Below, piece after piece: positions 15,319 to 22,270 of a stretch of DNA of 22,649 bases. A program made the translations under genes and the position numbers. The DNA is from a virus. The notes under the pieces are model-generated. The model did not search any database. It was not told the DNA's origin and saw nothing but the letters and a program-made list of their open reading frames with translations. The DNA lies in the IMG/VR virus record IMGVR_UViG_3300025109_000074, positions 1 to 22,649 of that record; one strand, written 5' to 3'. Position 1 is the first letter of the stretch; every line of letters begins with the position of its first letter.

Positions 15319-16650
15319 CTAATTTTTCATCTGGTGTCTTGGTTTGATTTTCTTATATCTCTCCGCAAATTTTTCTTTCCAAATTATTTCTTCTAATTGT
15401 TGTTTAGTAACTGCGTCTTTACCAAGTATCTCTTTTTGTTGTCTCAACCACTGTTTGTTTTTACCCTCTGATTTAGGTCGTTCTGGAATTAATGCTAAAT
15501 TTCTCTTTTGTGCTTCTATTTGTGCATCGGGATAAGTTAAACTTACTTCCGAGCCGGTTACTATAGATTCTTCTCCACTTGTTGGAACCACACTCATATC
15601 TTCATCTAATTCTACAAATCTAAAACCCTTATCCTTGTTGCCAGTTAATTGAAAGACTACATCTTTTACATCATCATAATAAACGTATCCTGTTTTACCG
15701 GCTCTGCCTTCAGTTTTAGCAAACTTGGCTAAAGCTTTAGAATCTGTTCTATGTTTATTAGTAAAAATGGATCCTATATTGTATCCTTGACCACTCAGGT
15801 CTCCAGTTTTTTTCCATTTCCAATTAGCTCTATTTTCTGCTTGAAACTTAGGAATGTCATCAGTTTGCATTATGGTTACAACTTCTTTTTTAATTTCCTC
15901 ATCTTGCCAATTATTTTCATTTTCAAGTTGCGCTTGAAGTCTTAGCATTTTTTGTTTGTTGTCCTCAAGTTGCTTTTCCTTCTCCCATTTCTGCTGTTTA
16001 GTTAAATTTTTATCTTGCAACTCATATTCTAGGTTTATCAGTCTTTCTTGAGTTTCATTTTTTTCTTGAATTAACTTGTCTTCTCTTTTCCATAGGTTCT
16101 GTTGTTTTAGTTTATCACTGGCTCTGGTTCTCTTGCCTATAGCTTCATCTAGGTCAAAGGCCGTTTTATCTTTACCATATTCATATTGTCTGTCCCCATA
16201 TCTATCTTCATCCTCCTTGAATGCTCTATAACCTTCCATTCTAAGGCCTCTATCATATGCAGCTTTATCGGCTGCTTGTTTGATTAACATCTTATTAGGA
16301 TCTTCTAGATTAGAAATTGCGTCAGCCCAAGAAGTTGACCCAGCAATTTTTGGTCCCGCTGCTAATAAATAAGAAGTTATTGGATCCATTCCTCCATAGG
16401 CTCCCATCATTTCTTGTATCTCGGCCAGCGATCTTTCTTTATCTGGTTTCGGTCCAAGGTCTCTGGTAGGAAATGCAACAGTTTCATTTGCCTGCTGCTC
16501 TAACAATTGATCACTATAGGTTGGTATCTTAAACTCATCACGACCAACAAAAGGATCATTGGCATGCATAGATCTATCTACGATACCAGTCATGACACCT
16601 GTACCGACGTTTCCGCCTTTTCTAAACATTGGTCTTCTAAAAGTTCTCAT
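15319..16650 (-). CDS. Coiled-coil virion protein candidate
   Basis: I place the start at 16650 (MRTFRRPMFRKGG, 443 residues), because this ATG overlaps the upstream stop as TAATG; a frame opening nine codons earlier exists but is less likely. The N-terminus is strongly basic and includes FRKGGNVGTGVMTGI, a GGxVG motif. Residues about 173-255 are rich in Lys, Glu, Gln and Leu with heptad spacing and should form a long coiled coil. The C-terminal third is mixed alpha/beta and ends in a basic KKIKPRHQMKN tail. The location between two other virion candidates suggests an internal core or tail-associated protein. I know of similar marine phage proteins but of no proven role. Confidence 0.75.
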   Translation of the reverse strand: MRTFRRPMFRKGGNVGTGVMTGIVDRSMHANDPFVGRDEFKIPTYSDQLLEQQANETVAFPTRDLGPKPDKERSLAEIQEMMGAYGGMDPITSYLLAAGPKIAGSTSWADAISNLEDPNKMLIKQAADKAAYDRGLRMEGYRAFKEDEDRYGDRQYEYGKDKTAFDLDEAIGKRTRASDKLKQQNLWKREDKLIQEKNETQERLINLEYELQDKNLTKQQKWEKEKQLEDNKQKMLRLQAQLENENNWQDEEIKKEVVTIMQTDDIPKFQAENRANWKWKKTGDLSGQGYNIGSIFTNKHRTDSKALAKFAKTEGRAGKTGYVYYDDVKDVVFQLTGNKDKGFRFVELDEDMSVVPTSGEESIVTGSEVSLTYPDAQIEAQKRNLALIPERPKSEGKNKQWLRQQKEILGKDAVTKQQLEEIIWKEKFAERYKKIKPRHQMKN

Positions 16651-17483
16651 TATGCGTTCGATCCATATCCTTGCCATGGTTGATTAAATGCTCTGTAGAT
16701 TCCAGCAAGTGTAGTTCCTGTTCCTAATGCTGTATTTAAAGCAGTTGGATTAGGACTCATTTCATTAATGGTCTTACCTGGATAACCAGATATTAATTGT
16801 GTTACACCACTTCCATAAGCTTGTGATGCAGTTAATGGTTGCATTAATTGTTGTTGACCCAGTTGTTGTTGAGCTGTTAAGCCTGCTTGTTTTTGAGCTT
16901 GGTTTAAAGCACCTAAAGTTGAAAGTGCTCCAACATCTTGACCTAAGAATTGTTGTCCTTGACCTGCTAAGTTTAATTGATTCATCATAGCTTGCTGTCT
17001 TAAATTTTGTGCTTGATTAAACCCTGATTGATTTAATTGTGCTAATAATGATGCCCGGTTCCTGTCACTAGTTGCCCCGTACTCTGCTAATTGAACTCCT
17101 TCTCTTCCACCACCAAATGCACCTTGACTAATTGCTTGAGCTCTTAATGCTGGTAAACCTTTTGCCGCCTGGATATCAAAATCTTTCATCGTCGCATCGA
17201 TAACATCTTTTTGATAAGGAGATTGAAATTGTGTGTAAGCACTTGGCGCTGCGTAGCCTGCTGCTGTTGTAAGATAAGGTTTGTATGCAGCTATACCTGA
17301 TTGTGCTAATGCTTGAGCTTGTTGTTGTAAGGGATCAAGACCAGCAACAAATTGTGGTCCAAATACTTTACTTAAATCCGCTGTTTTGTATTTACCCGCT
17401 GCTCCGGCAAGATCACTTAAAAATGTTTTCCCTGCCGCTTCTATAAACGCTGGTGGGAGTACTTGTGTTTGATCTACGGCCAT
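16650..17483 (-). CDS. Ala/Gln-rich virion protein candidate
   Basis: A 277-residue protein rich in Ala, Gln and Gly. It contains SPYQKDVIDATMKDFDIQAA (88-107) followed by a GAFGGGREGVQLAEY segment and a Gln-rich helical region, a combination I recognise from structural or internal virion proteins of marine podoviruses, where it may be the counterpart of T7 gp14/gp15-type ejection proteins. No catalytic motif is visible. Both of its borders are TAATG junctions (at 17483 with the upstream gene and at 16650 with the downstream gene), so it is translated in a coupled chain. A GGTAGGA ribosome-binding site precedes its ATG. The virion role is inferred from composition and neighbours. Confidence 0.78.
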   Translation of the reverse strand: MAVDQTQVLPPAFIEAAGKTFLSDLAGAAGKYKTADLSKVFGPQFVAGLDPLQQQAQALAQSGIAAYKPYLTTAAGYAAPSAYTQFQSPYQKDVIDATMKDFDIQAAKGLPALRAQAISQGAFGGGREGVQLAEYGATSDRNRASLLAQLNQSGFNQAQNLRQQAMMNQLNLAGQGQQFLGQDVGALSTLGALNQAQKQAGLTAQQQLGQQQLMQPLTASQAYGSGVTQLISGYPGKTINEMSPNPTALNTALGTGTTLAGIYRAFNQPWQGYGSNA

Positions 17484-18925
17484 TATCCTACCTTACTCTC
17501 TAATTGTTTCATTTTATCGTATAATATTTGAGCACCTTTATTGACGCTTCCGCCTCCAGCTGCTTTTACTGCATCTGCAGTCCAAACAAATTCATTATTA
17601 GATAACATCGCTGGGACATCATCTGCTTTTTCTTTTACCCCAACTGGAGGAATAAATCCACCAGTTTCTCTAAGATCTAATTCGTTTACACCTGCTTTAT
17701 TCTGTCTAACAGGTAGGTTTCCTAGAATGCCTGCTGCCTGAGCCGTGTCTTCAGTACCTAAAGCTAATCCAATTCTTCCGCCGTGACTTCTTAAAAGACG
17801 TATTGGTATTTTTCTGTCTGGATCATATTTATGTGGCTCTCCTTTTGGTAGTGGCATTCTTATAGGATTACCGTCTTCATCATATTTAATTTTATAAGGA
17901 CCTTTTTGTAAAGGTATATCTTTAAGAAATTTTTCTAATCCTTTTTTAGGTGTACCAGACTCTAACCCAACTCTTCCGCCCTGAGCCATGCCTCCGGTAT
18001 CCACGAATTCTAATGCTTCGCCGTATAGTTCCATCTGCAACTCCTGAGAAAGATCATAAAATTCTTTTCCATATCTGTCCCATGCCCAATCCATAGCTAT
18101 CTCTTGAGCTTTCCAACCTCTTGCTCCACCACCTGCCACCTGTATACCTTGTGGTGCTGTTTCTTTTTTACCTAATTGCATGTCTAGTTCAATTTCAATT
18201 GTCTCTTGTTCATCTGGAGATAAATCATCATAATCCTTCTTAAACATCTCTTGAGATAAACTATCTCTTCTCCATTCCCATATAACTTCCTTATCCGTAC
18301 CAAAACCTGCCATTTGTTGAATTGGCACTCCTTCTTCCATTTTTAAATCATGAGGAGTTATAATTTCTTCATCTTCTATATCTAAAGTTTCTATACCACC
18401 TCTTGGTGAGCCAGCATATAAGCCAACTCTTCCGCCAGATGCATATTCACTTAAATTAACTTCAACCATTTCCTCTATTTGTCCATCAGGTAAATTAGGA
18501 TTTAATTTAGTAAACAGGTCTTTTAAATAAGGTCTAACTTTCTCAGGATCTTGTTTAATTTCTGCAATCTGCTCCTCGGGCATTCCTTGACCAGCTAAAT
18601 AAGTAATCAATGCAGAACCAATTCCTATCTTGGCTCCTGTTCCCATGTTTGTAAATTTACTTAAAAGTCCTTTTGTACCCGGTGTGAAAATCCCTCTACC
18701 AGGCATCGCGTAACCAGCATTTCCTGCCGTACCAAATAAAGCTCCTCCCATTTTTGATAAAGCTCCTTTACCAAACATGCCACCAAAACTAGTTCCAGGT
18801 ACACCAAAAGCTCCTATACCTAAAAGAGCAGCTTTACCAAAAGGAGATTTAATAAACTTTTTAACTCCTTTACCTATAGATTTTACAAAGCTTCCTAGTC
18901 CGTATTGTTGTCTTGATATTGCCAT
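17483..18925 (-). CDS. Virion protein candidate with three GGRVGL motifs
   Basis: A 480-residue protein. Residues 1-115 are basic and Gly-rich with hydrophobic stretches (KAALLGIGAFGVPGTSFGG) and may insert in membranes. Three short repeats follow: ASGGRVGLYAG (162-172), AQGGRVGLESG (314-324) and SHGGRIGLALG (380-390). The segments between them are acidic and helical. The C-terminus carries KADDVPAMLSNNEFVWTADA (433-452) and then a Gly-rich turn and a short helix, a module I remember from many cyanophage and pelagiphage structural proteins. No clear Shine-Dalgarno sequence precedes the ATG, and it follows a 56-base gap after the glycosyltransferase. A virion location, internal or tail-associated, is the best guess. 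Confidence 0.78.
   Translation of the reverse strand: MAISRQQYGLGSFVKSIGKGVKKFIKSPFGKAALLGIGAFGVPGTSFGGMFGKGALSKMGGALFGTAGNAGYAMPGRGIFTPGTKGLLSKFTNMGTGAKIGIGSALITYLAGQGMPEEQIAEIKQDPEKVRPYLKDLFTKLNPNLPDGQIEEMVEVNLSEYASGGRVGLYAGSPRGGIETLDIEDEEIITPHDLKMEEGVPIQQMAGFGTDKEVIWEWRRDSLSQEMFKKDYDDLSPDEQETIEIELDMQLGKKETAPQGIQVAGGGARGWKAQEIAMDWAWDRYGKEFYDLSQELQMELYGEALEFVDTGGMAQGGRVGLESGTPKKGLEKFLKDIPLQKGPYKIKYDEDGNPIRMPLPKGEPHKYDPDRKIPIRLLRSHGGRIGLALGTEDTAQAAGILGNLPVRQNKAGVNELDLRETGGFIPPVGVKEKADDVPAMLSNNEFVWTADAVKAAGGGSVNKGAQILYDKMKQLESKVG
17756..18442 (-). repeat. Three dispersed copies of an encoded GGR(V/I)GL motif
   Basis: Copies lie at 18410-18442, 17954-17986 and 17756-17788 inside the 480-residue gene. 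On the plus strand two share the identical core CCAACTCTTCCGCC and the third has CCAATTCTTCCGCC. Protein conservation (GGR, Val or Ile, Gly-Leu, and a Gly four residues on) is as strong as the DNA conservation, so this is probably a repeated peptide element rather than a DNA repeat. Confidence 0.75.
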
Positions 18926-18935
18926 AATTTTGTCT

Positions 18936-18960
18936 AAATTTAGTTAAAAAAAGCAGGCGT
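18936..18960 (-). terminator. Weak hairpin plus T-run, possible partial terminator
   Basis: On the minus strand, after the stop of the glycosyltransferase, a short CAGG/CCTG stem with a 9-base loop is followed by C and then seven T residues. The stem is only 4 base pairs, so it would be inefficient. It sits in a 56-base gap, one of the longest in the right module, and could reduce readthrough from the glycosyltransferase genes into the virion genes. Confidence 0.25.
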
Positions 18961-18981
18961 AGAAATCCTGAATATAGTACC

Positions 18982-19878
18982 TTATTTGATTTTTTTATTG
19001 TCGTCAATAGGTTTCGAAGGAGCTTCTCCCTGTTTTAAGTCATCAAGGAATCTTCCACAATATTGATACTCACCTATGTGGGTAATATAATCGGTTACAA
19101 ATAGATATACTTTACCACCTAGTTTACGCCATCTTTCACAAAAACCAAAGTCTTCACCAAAATAACGTTTAGTTTCTGGCTCATGTAACGTATCAAATAG
19201 ATTATAAAAATTTTCTTTTTTAACTTCTTTACCATTCATATTTGTAGGTTGAAATATCTCTAACTCAGGGTGAGCCGTCATAAGATCAGTAATTACTTTT
19301 CTTTTAATTAACATACATCCTGTAGGCGCATGGGTAGCTTCTATTAAACCTTTATCTACTATTACCTCGGCTTTCTTTTCTAATTTTATCGGGAAAGTAT
19401 AACCCGCTTTAGCAAAATCATTGGCATCTGTAATAGCTCCATCTTTTTGATGAAGTCTGTTCCATGCTTTTTCCCAACTGAAGCTTTTCATTGGATAAGG
19501 ACAAGATATGATATCTTTATCCGCGGTCAACATTTTCTCTATGGTACTAAACTTAAAATCAATATCAGAATCTATAAATAATAAATGAGTATATTTATCT
19601 TGATGATTTAAGAATTCAGCTACGCAGAGATTTCGTCCTTGAGTTACTAATGAAGATTTCATTAAAGTAAAACTAATCAACATATTTCTCTTCATACATT
19701 CTTGCTGCATCTTCAACACTGCTTGACAGTAATGCATAGATACATCGCTATGTACCGGGGTACATACCATTATTTTATGTGGAGAACGTCCTAAGTTTAT
19801 ATTAGTTATATTAGAGTTTTCACTGGCGTCTTTTTTATCTTCACCATTAAACCATATAGGCTCATTTGGGTATTGCAT
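18982..19878 (-). CDS. GT-A fold glycosyltransferase-like protein (paralogue 2)
   Basis: A 298-residue protein with the same ordered motifs as the gene at 5066-5770: KIMVCTPVHSD (35-45), GRN (81-83), metal-binding DSD within FIDSDI (101-106), KDIISCPYP (121-129), FYNLFDT (224-230), FGEDFGFC (240-247) and THIGEY (266-271). It is about 60 residues longer, with an extra N-terminal 30 residues and an insert around 130-170. It is a likely nucleotide-sugar-dependent transferase. It overlaps the GT-B gene upstream by 17 bases, and a clear AAAAGGAG ribosome-binding site precedes its ATG. The two adjacent glycosyltransferases sit amid virion genes, suggesting they modify a virion protein or host surface sugar; acceptor and donor are unknown. 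Confidence 0.85.
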   Translation of the reverse strand: MQYPNEPIWFNGEDKKDASENSNITNINLGRSPHKIMVCTPVHSDVSMHYCQAVLKMQQECMKRNMLISFTLMKSSLVTQGRNLCVAEFLNHQDKYTHLLFIDSDIDFKFSTIEKMLTADKDIISCPYPMKSFSWEKAWNRLHQKDGAITDANDFAKAGYTFPIKLEKKAEVIVDKGLIEATHAPTGCMLIKRKVITDLMTAHPELEIFQPTNMNGKEVKKENFYNLFDTLHEPETKRYFGEDFGFCERWRKLGGKVYLFVTDYITHIGEYQYCGRFLDDLKQGEAPSKPIDDNKKIK

Positions 19879-20803
19879 CTAAAGCTCCTTTTAAAAATGT
19901 TTCCCATTGTCTACCAATTTTATTCCAACTGTAATAAGAATTAGCATAAGCGGATTGACAATCTAAGTGATTAGTAATTTGAGTATTGTGTAATGTTTTA
20001 GCTGCAGCTTCAATACCAAATCCAAATTTAGAAGCTAAAGCTTTATAGTCTTTGTCTACAGGAATATACATAGGAAACTCTGCCCCTGTTTCATATAAAG
20101 CTCCTAGATTAGTTGTGATACAATATAAACCAGCCGCCATACATTCTAATAAGGATATACAAAAGGTCTCTTCAAAAATACTTGGATAAACATACATATT
20201 ATATTTATGTAGGTTCTCTTTAATATAGTCATTAGATTTATAACCGATATAATTTACATTAGGTAATTTTTTAGCTTGCTCATACAGAGCTTGATAATGT
20301 TTATCATTTTGTTCATAAAAATCTTTACCATATACTTCACATGAAGAATAAACATCTAAACTAATTAATGGATTCTTAACCAATTGCATCGCTCCCAATA
20401 AAACTGAGAGTCCTCGCCAGGGGGTATTTTGATGAATTATTTTTATTGGTTTGCCCAACTCATAATGCAGGGCTTGTTTTATTTTATCAACACCGTTTTT
20501 AATAACCACTGATCTTTCTGTGGGTATATCAAAAAACTGTCTAAACTTTTCATAAGTCCAATGGGAGTTAAAAACATACCAATCATATTTTTTATGATTG
20601 TTTTTATCCTTGAACCATGGTGCCAGATTCGGTTGATCATATGAATTCTTCTGCCAGAGAATATTCATCTTAGTTGGATGTAATGGAATTTTTTCAGGGA
20701 CAGATGTAGTTATTTGTACTTGATCCAATAATTTAGGATCCACGTACTTTATTAAGTATTCAAATTGTAATTCTGTTCCGCCCTTAGGGTTTTGGTTTGT
20801 CAT
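19862..20803 (-). CDS. GT-B fold (family 4-like) glycosyltransferase
   Basis: A 313-residue protein. The N-terminus holds KGGTELQFEYL (7-17), the Gly-rich loop of GT4 enzymes, and NSHW (79-82) and NGVD (103-106) lie where the interdomain region is expected. The C-terminal domain shows YPSIFEETFCISLLECMAAG (206-225), with the E-x7-E donor-binding motif (E212, E220), then TTNLGALYETG. This is a retaining nucleotide-sugar transferase by family. It is shorter than typical GT4 proteins (about 360-400 residues), with the first strand of the N-terminal domain trimmed. It overlaps both neighbours (20 bases upstream, 17 bases downstream), so it is co-translated with the GT-A enzyme. Together they could build a short glycan on a tail or head protein. 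Confidence 0.9.
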   Translation of the reverse strand: MTNQNPKGGTELQFEYLIKYVDPKLLDQVQITTSVPEKIPLHPTKMNILWQKNSYDQPNLAPWFKDKNNHKKYDWYVFNSHWTYEKFRQFFDIPTERSVVIKNGVDKIKQALHYELGKPIKIIHQNTPWRGLSVLLGAMQLVKNPLISLDVYSSCEVYGKDFYEQNDKHYQALYEQAKKLPNVNYIGYKSNDYIKENLHKYNMYVYPSIFEETFCISLLECMAAGLYCITTNLGALYETGAEFPMYIPVDKDYKALASKFGFGIEAAAKTLHNTQITNHLDCQSAYANSYYSWNKIGRQWETFLKGALDAIPK

Positions 20804-20975
20804 TTTTTGATAATACTTTCTGCATTATATTTAAACCTTTCGGTGAAACCTGTACAGTTACATCTTGAACTATATCAGGTCCTTCTTTCTTCTCTTTATA
20901 AACTTCACCAGTTTTTGTATTTCTATAAGTAGTTATAGTAGTACAATTAATTTTATATACGTTATCCGTTTTCAT
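20784..20975 (-). CDS. Small conserved phage protein, unknown function
   Basis: A 63-residue protein with a beta-rich N-terminal half (NCTTITTYRNTKTGEVYKEK) and a C-terminal helix ending in basic and Pro residues. It has no recognisable domain. It overlaps the gene before it by 14 bases and the GT-B gene after it by 20 bases, which supports it as a real gene. Its place between the small virion-type protein and the glycosyltransferases suggests a structural or assembly role, without direct evidence. Confidence 0.72.
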   Translation of the reverse strand: MKTDNVYKINCTTITTYRNTKTGEVYKEKKEGPDIVQDVTVQVSPKGLNIMQKVLSKNDKPKP

Positions 20976-21312
20976 TCTCTCTAGTTATTAAAGCATAACT
21001 TATGGCACCTTGTATTGTATTACTGCCTGTTGCTGCTTGCACTGTTATAGCATCACCCGCTTCTAAATTCAAGCCTTGAGGTGTGGCATTTACTTGCGAT
21101 TTAGCAGCTACGTCATCTCTAAAAAATTCATATTCAGTGCTTGAGTCAGATGAGTCAACTAAATTCATATTTACCACAATAGAGGATGATGCGTCATTGT
21201 TGGCACAATATACACTTTTAACTATAATCACTCCATCAGTAGGACAAGTAAGCACCGTAGCTTTGTTTACATCGGCTTGTTTAAAACCTTGATTTTTATA
21301 TTGTATAGTCAT
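20962..21312 (-). CDS. Beta-rich virion-decoration-type protein
   Basis: A 116-residue protein, rich in Val, Ser, Thr, Asp and Asn, with alternating strands: VIIVKSVYCANNDASSSIVV (28-47), then NLEAGDAITVQAATGSNTIQ and a final ISYALITRENENG. This is the style of small beta-sandwich proteins that coat heads or form fibre parts in marine phages. There is no signal peptide. Its ATG overlaps the stop of the upstream 54-codon gene as TAATG (21314-21310), and its 3' end overlaps the next gene by 14 bases. The virion role is inferred from composition and neighbours. Confidence 0.72.
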   Translation of the reverse strand: MTIQYKNQGFKQADVNKATVLTCPTDGVIIVKSVYCANNDASSSIVVNMNLVDSSDSSTEYEFFRDDVAAKSQVNATPQGLNLEAGDAITVQAATGSNTIQGAISYALITRENENG

Positions 21313-21476
21313 TATGATAAAAAGTAATTAAAAGCGTCCTGTTCGTTTTTTAAATCCTGTTGAAAAGAAAAATTTAATTGTTGCTTCATACTGTCTAAAG
21401 ATTCTAAAATCTGTCTTTGATTATTAACATCGTATTCTTGTTTTGGTTCAGGTATGTAATTAGTTATCTTCGCCAT
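21312..21476 (-). CDS. 54-residue helical phage protein
   Basis: This short frame reads MAKITNYIPEPKQEYDVNNQ and continues with a helical, Gln-rich part (RQILESLDSMKQQLNFSFQQ) before ending NYFLS. The ATG lies 13 bases inside the end of the upstream gene, and the stop overlaps the next start as TAATG, so it exactly bridges two genes. That fit, together with a composition unlike random translation, supports it as real. It may be a small helical connector, chaperone or minor virion protein; no family is recognised with confidence. Confidence 0.7.
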   Translation of the reverse strand: MAKITNYIPEPKQEYDVNNQRQILESLDSMKQQLNFSFQQDLKNEQDAFNYFLS

Positions 21477-22270
21477 AGCTCTACTATGCCGCCTCTAGCT
21501 CCGTGAAAAGTTTGACCATAACTTGCGCTTCCTCCAGGTCTATCACTTCTACTCCGATCTGGTGGCTTCGCCTCATGTACATAAGTTTTTTTGGGAGCTT
21601 TTTGTTTTGCTTTTAAATCTTGAGCTGCTGTTGTTCTTATGTCACCTAATCTTTTAGCTTCTTTCCATGCGGCTCTAGCTTTATTAATTTGATCAATTTT
21701 ATCAAATTGACCTGATTGTGTTAAATTACGAATTCTTTTATCAAACGTTTCATCATCAATCTTCCACATATTATATCCAGCCATAATATTCATTGGATCA
21801 TCAGAAGGTCCTCCGCCACTTACTATTCTTCCAATATCATCTAGTGAAAAACCTTGTTCTCTTGCAGCCCGTTCCATTATACCTCTTGGACTAACAGGCA
21901 TCATTTTTCCCACAGCTCCAGCCATTTTAGCCCATAGAGAAGAGTCGGCTATTTGATTTATTAAACTTTTGAGTCCTGTTGGAGGTTCTGGATAATAATC
22001 CGCTCCCATATATTCTTCTTGAAGTATAGGCCCTCGGACTTTATTTGGATCTGGATTGTAAACACTATAACCATCGCCACCAGTTCCACTTTGAGCTAAA
22101 AAAGTATCTTTTAATATTTCTGCCCCTGTAGGTGTGGCTGTTGCCCCAGTACCTGTAGTACCGCCGATTGTAGTAGTAGTATTAGGAAACATTCCACCGA
22201 GATTAGGATAGGCTTCATTTAAATAATTTACTACATTCTGATCTAATCCAAATTGTGTTGTATATGCCAT
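21464..22270 (-). CDS. Virion-associated protein with conserved MAGYN core
   Basis: I start this gene at 22270 (MAYTTQFGLD, 268 residues), where the ATG overlaps the upstream stop as TAATG with GGAAGAAG before it; an in-frame start 17 codons earlier would lie inside the upstream gene. After an N-terminal helix comes a Thr/Gly-rich linker (residues about 30-48). The central part has FSLDDIGRIVSGGGPSDDPM (141-160) and NIMAGYNMWKIDDETFDKRI (161-180), which I recall from hypothetical proteins of marine phages. The basic C-terminal part ends GARGGIVELWRR, another Gly-Gly-X-Val motif. Function is unknown; tail or internal virion association is likely from position. Confidence 0.78.
   Translation of the reverse strand: MAYTTQFGLDQNVVNYLNEAYPNLGGMFPNTTTTIGGTTGTGATATPTGAEILKDTFLAQSGTGGDGYSVYNPDPNKVRGPILQEEYMGADYYPEPPTGLKSLINQIADSSLWAKMAGAVGKMMPVSPRGIMERAAREQGFSLDDIGRIVSGGGPSDDPMNIMAGYNMWKIDDETFDKRIRNLTQSGQFDKIDQINKARAAWKEAKRLGDIRTTAAQDLKAKQKAPKKTYVHEAKPPDRSRSDRPGGSASYGQTFHGARGGIVELWRR

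Noticed and set aside
16651-16677. Upstream start for the coiled-coil virion protein
   Set aside because: The ATG at 16650 forms the TAATG junction used through this module and gives the MRTFRRPMFRKGG start; the longer frame overlaps the upstream gene.
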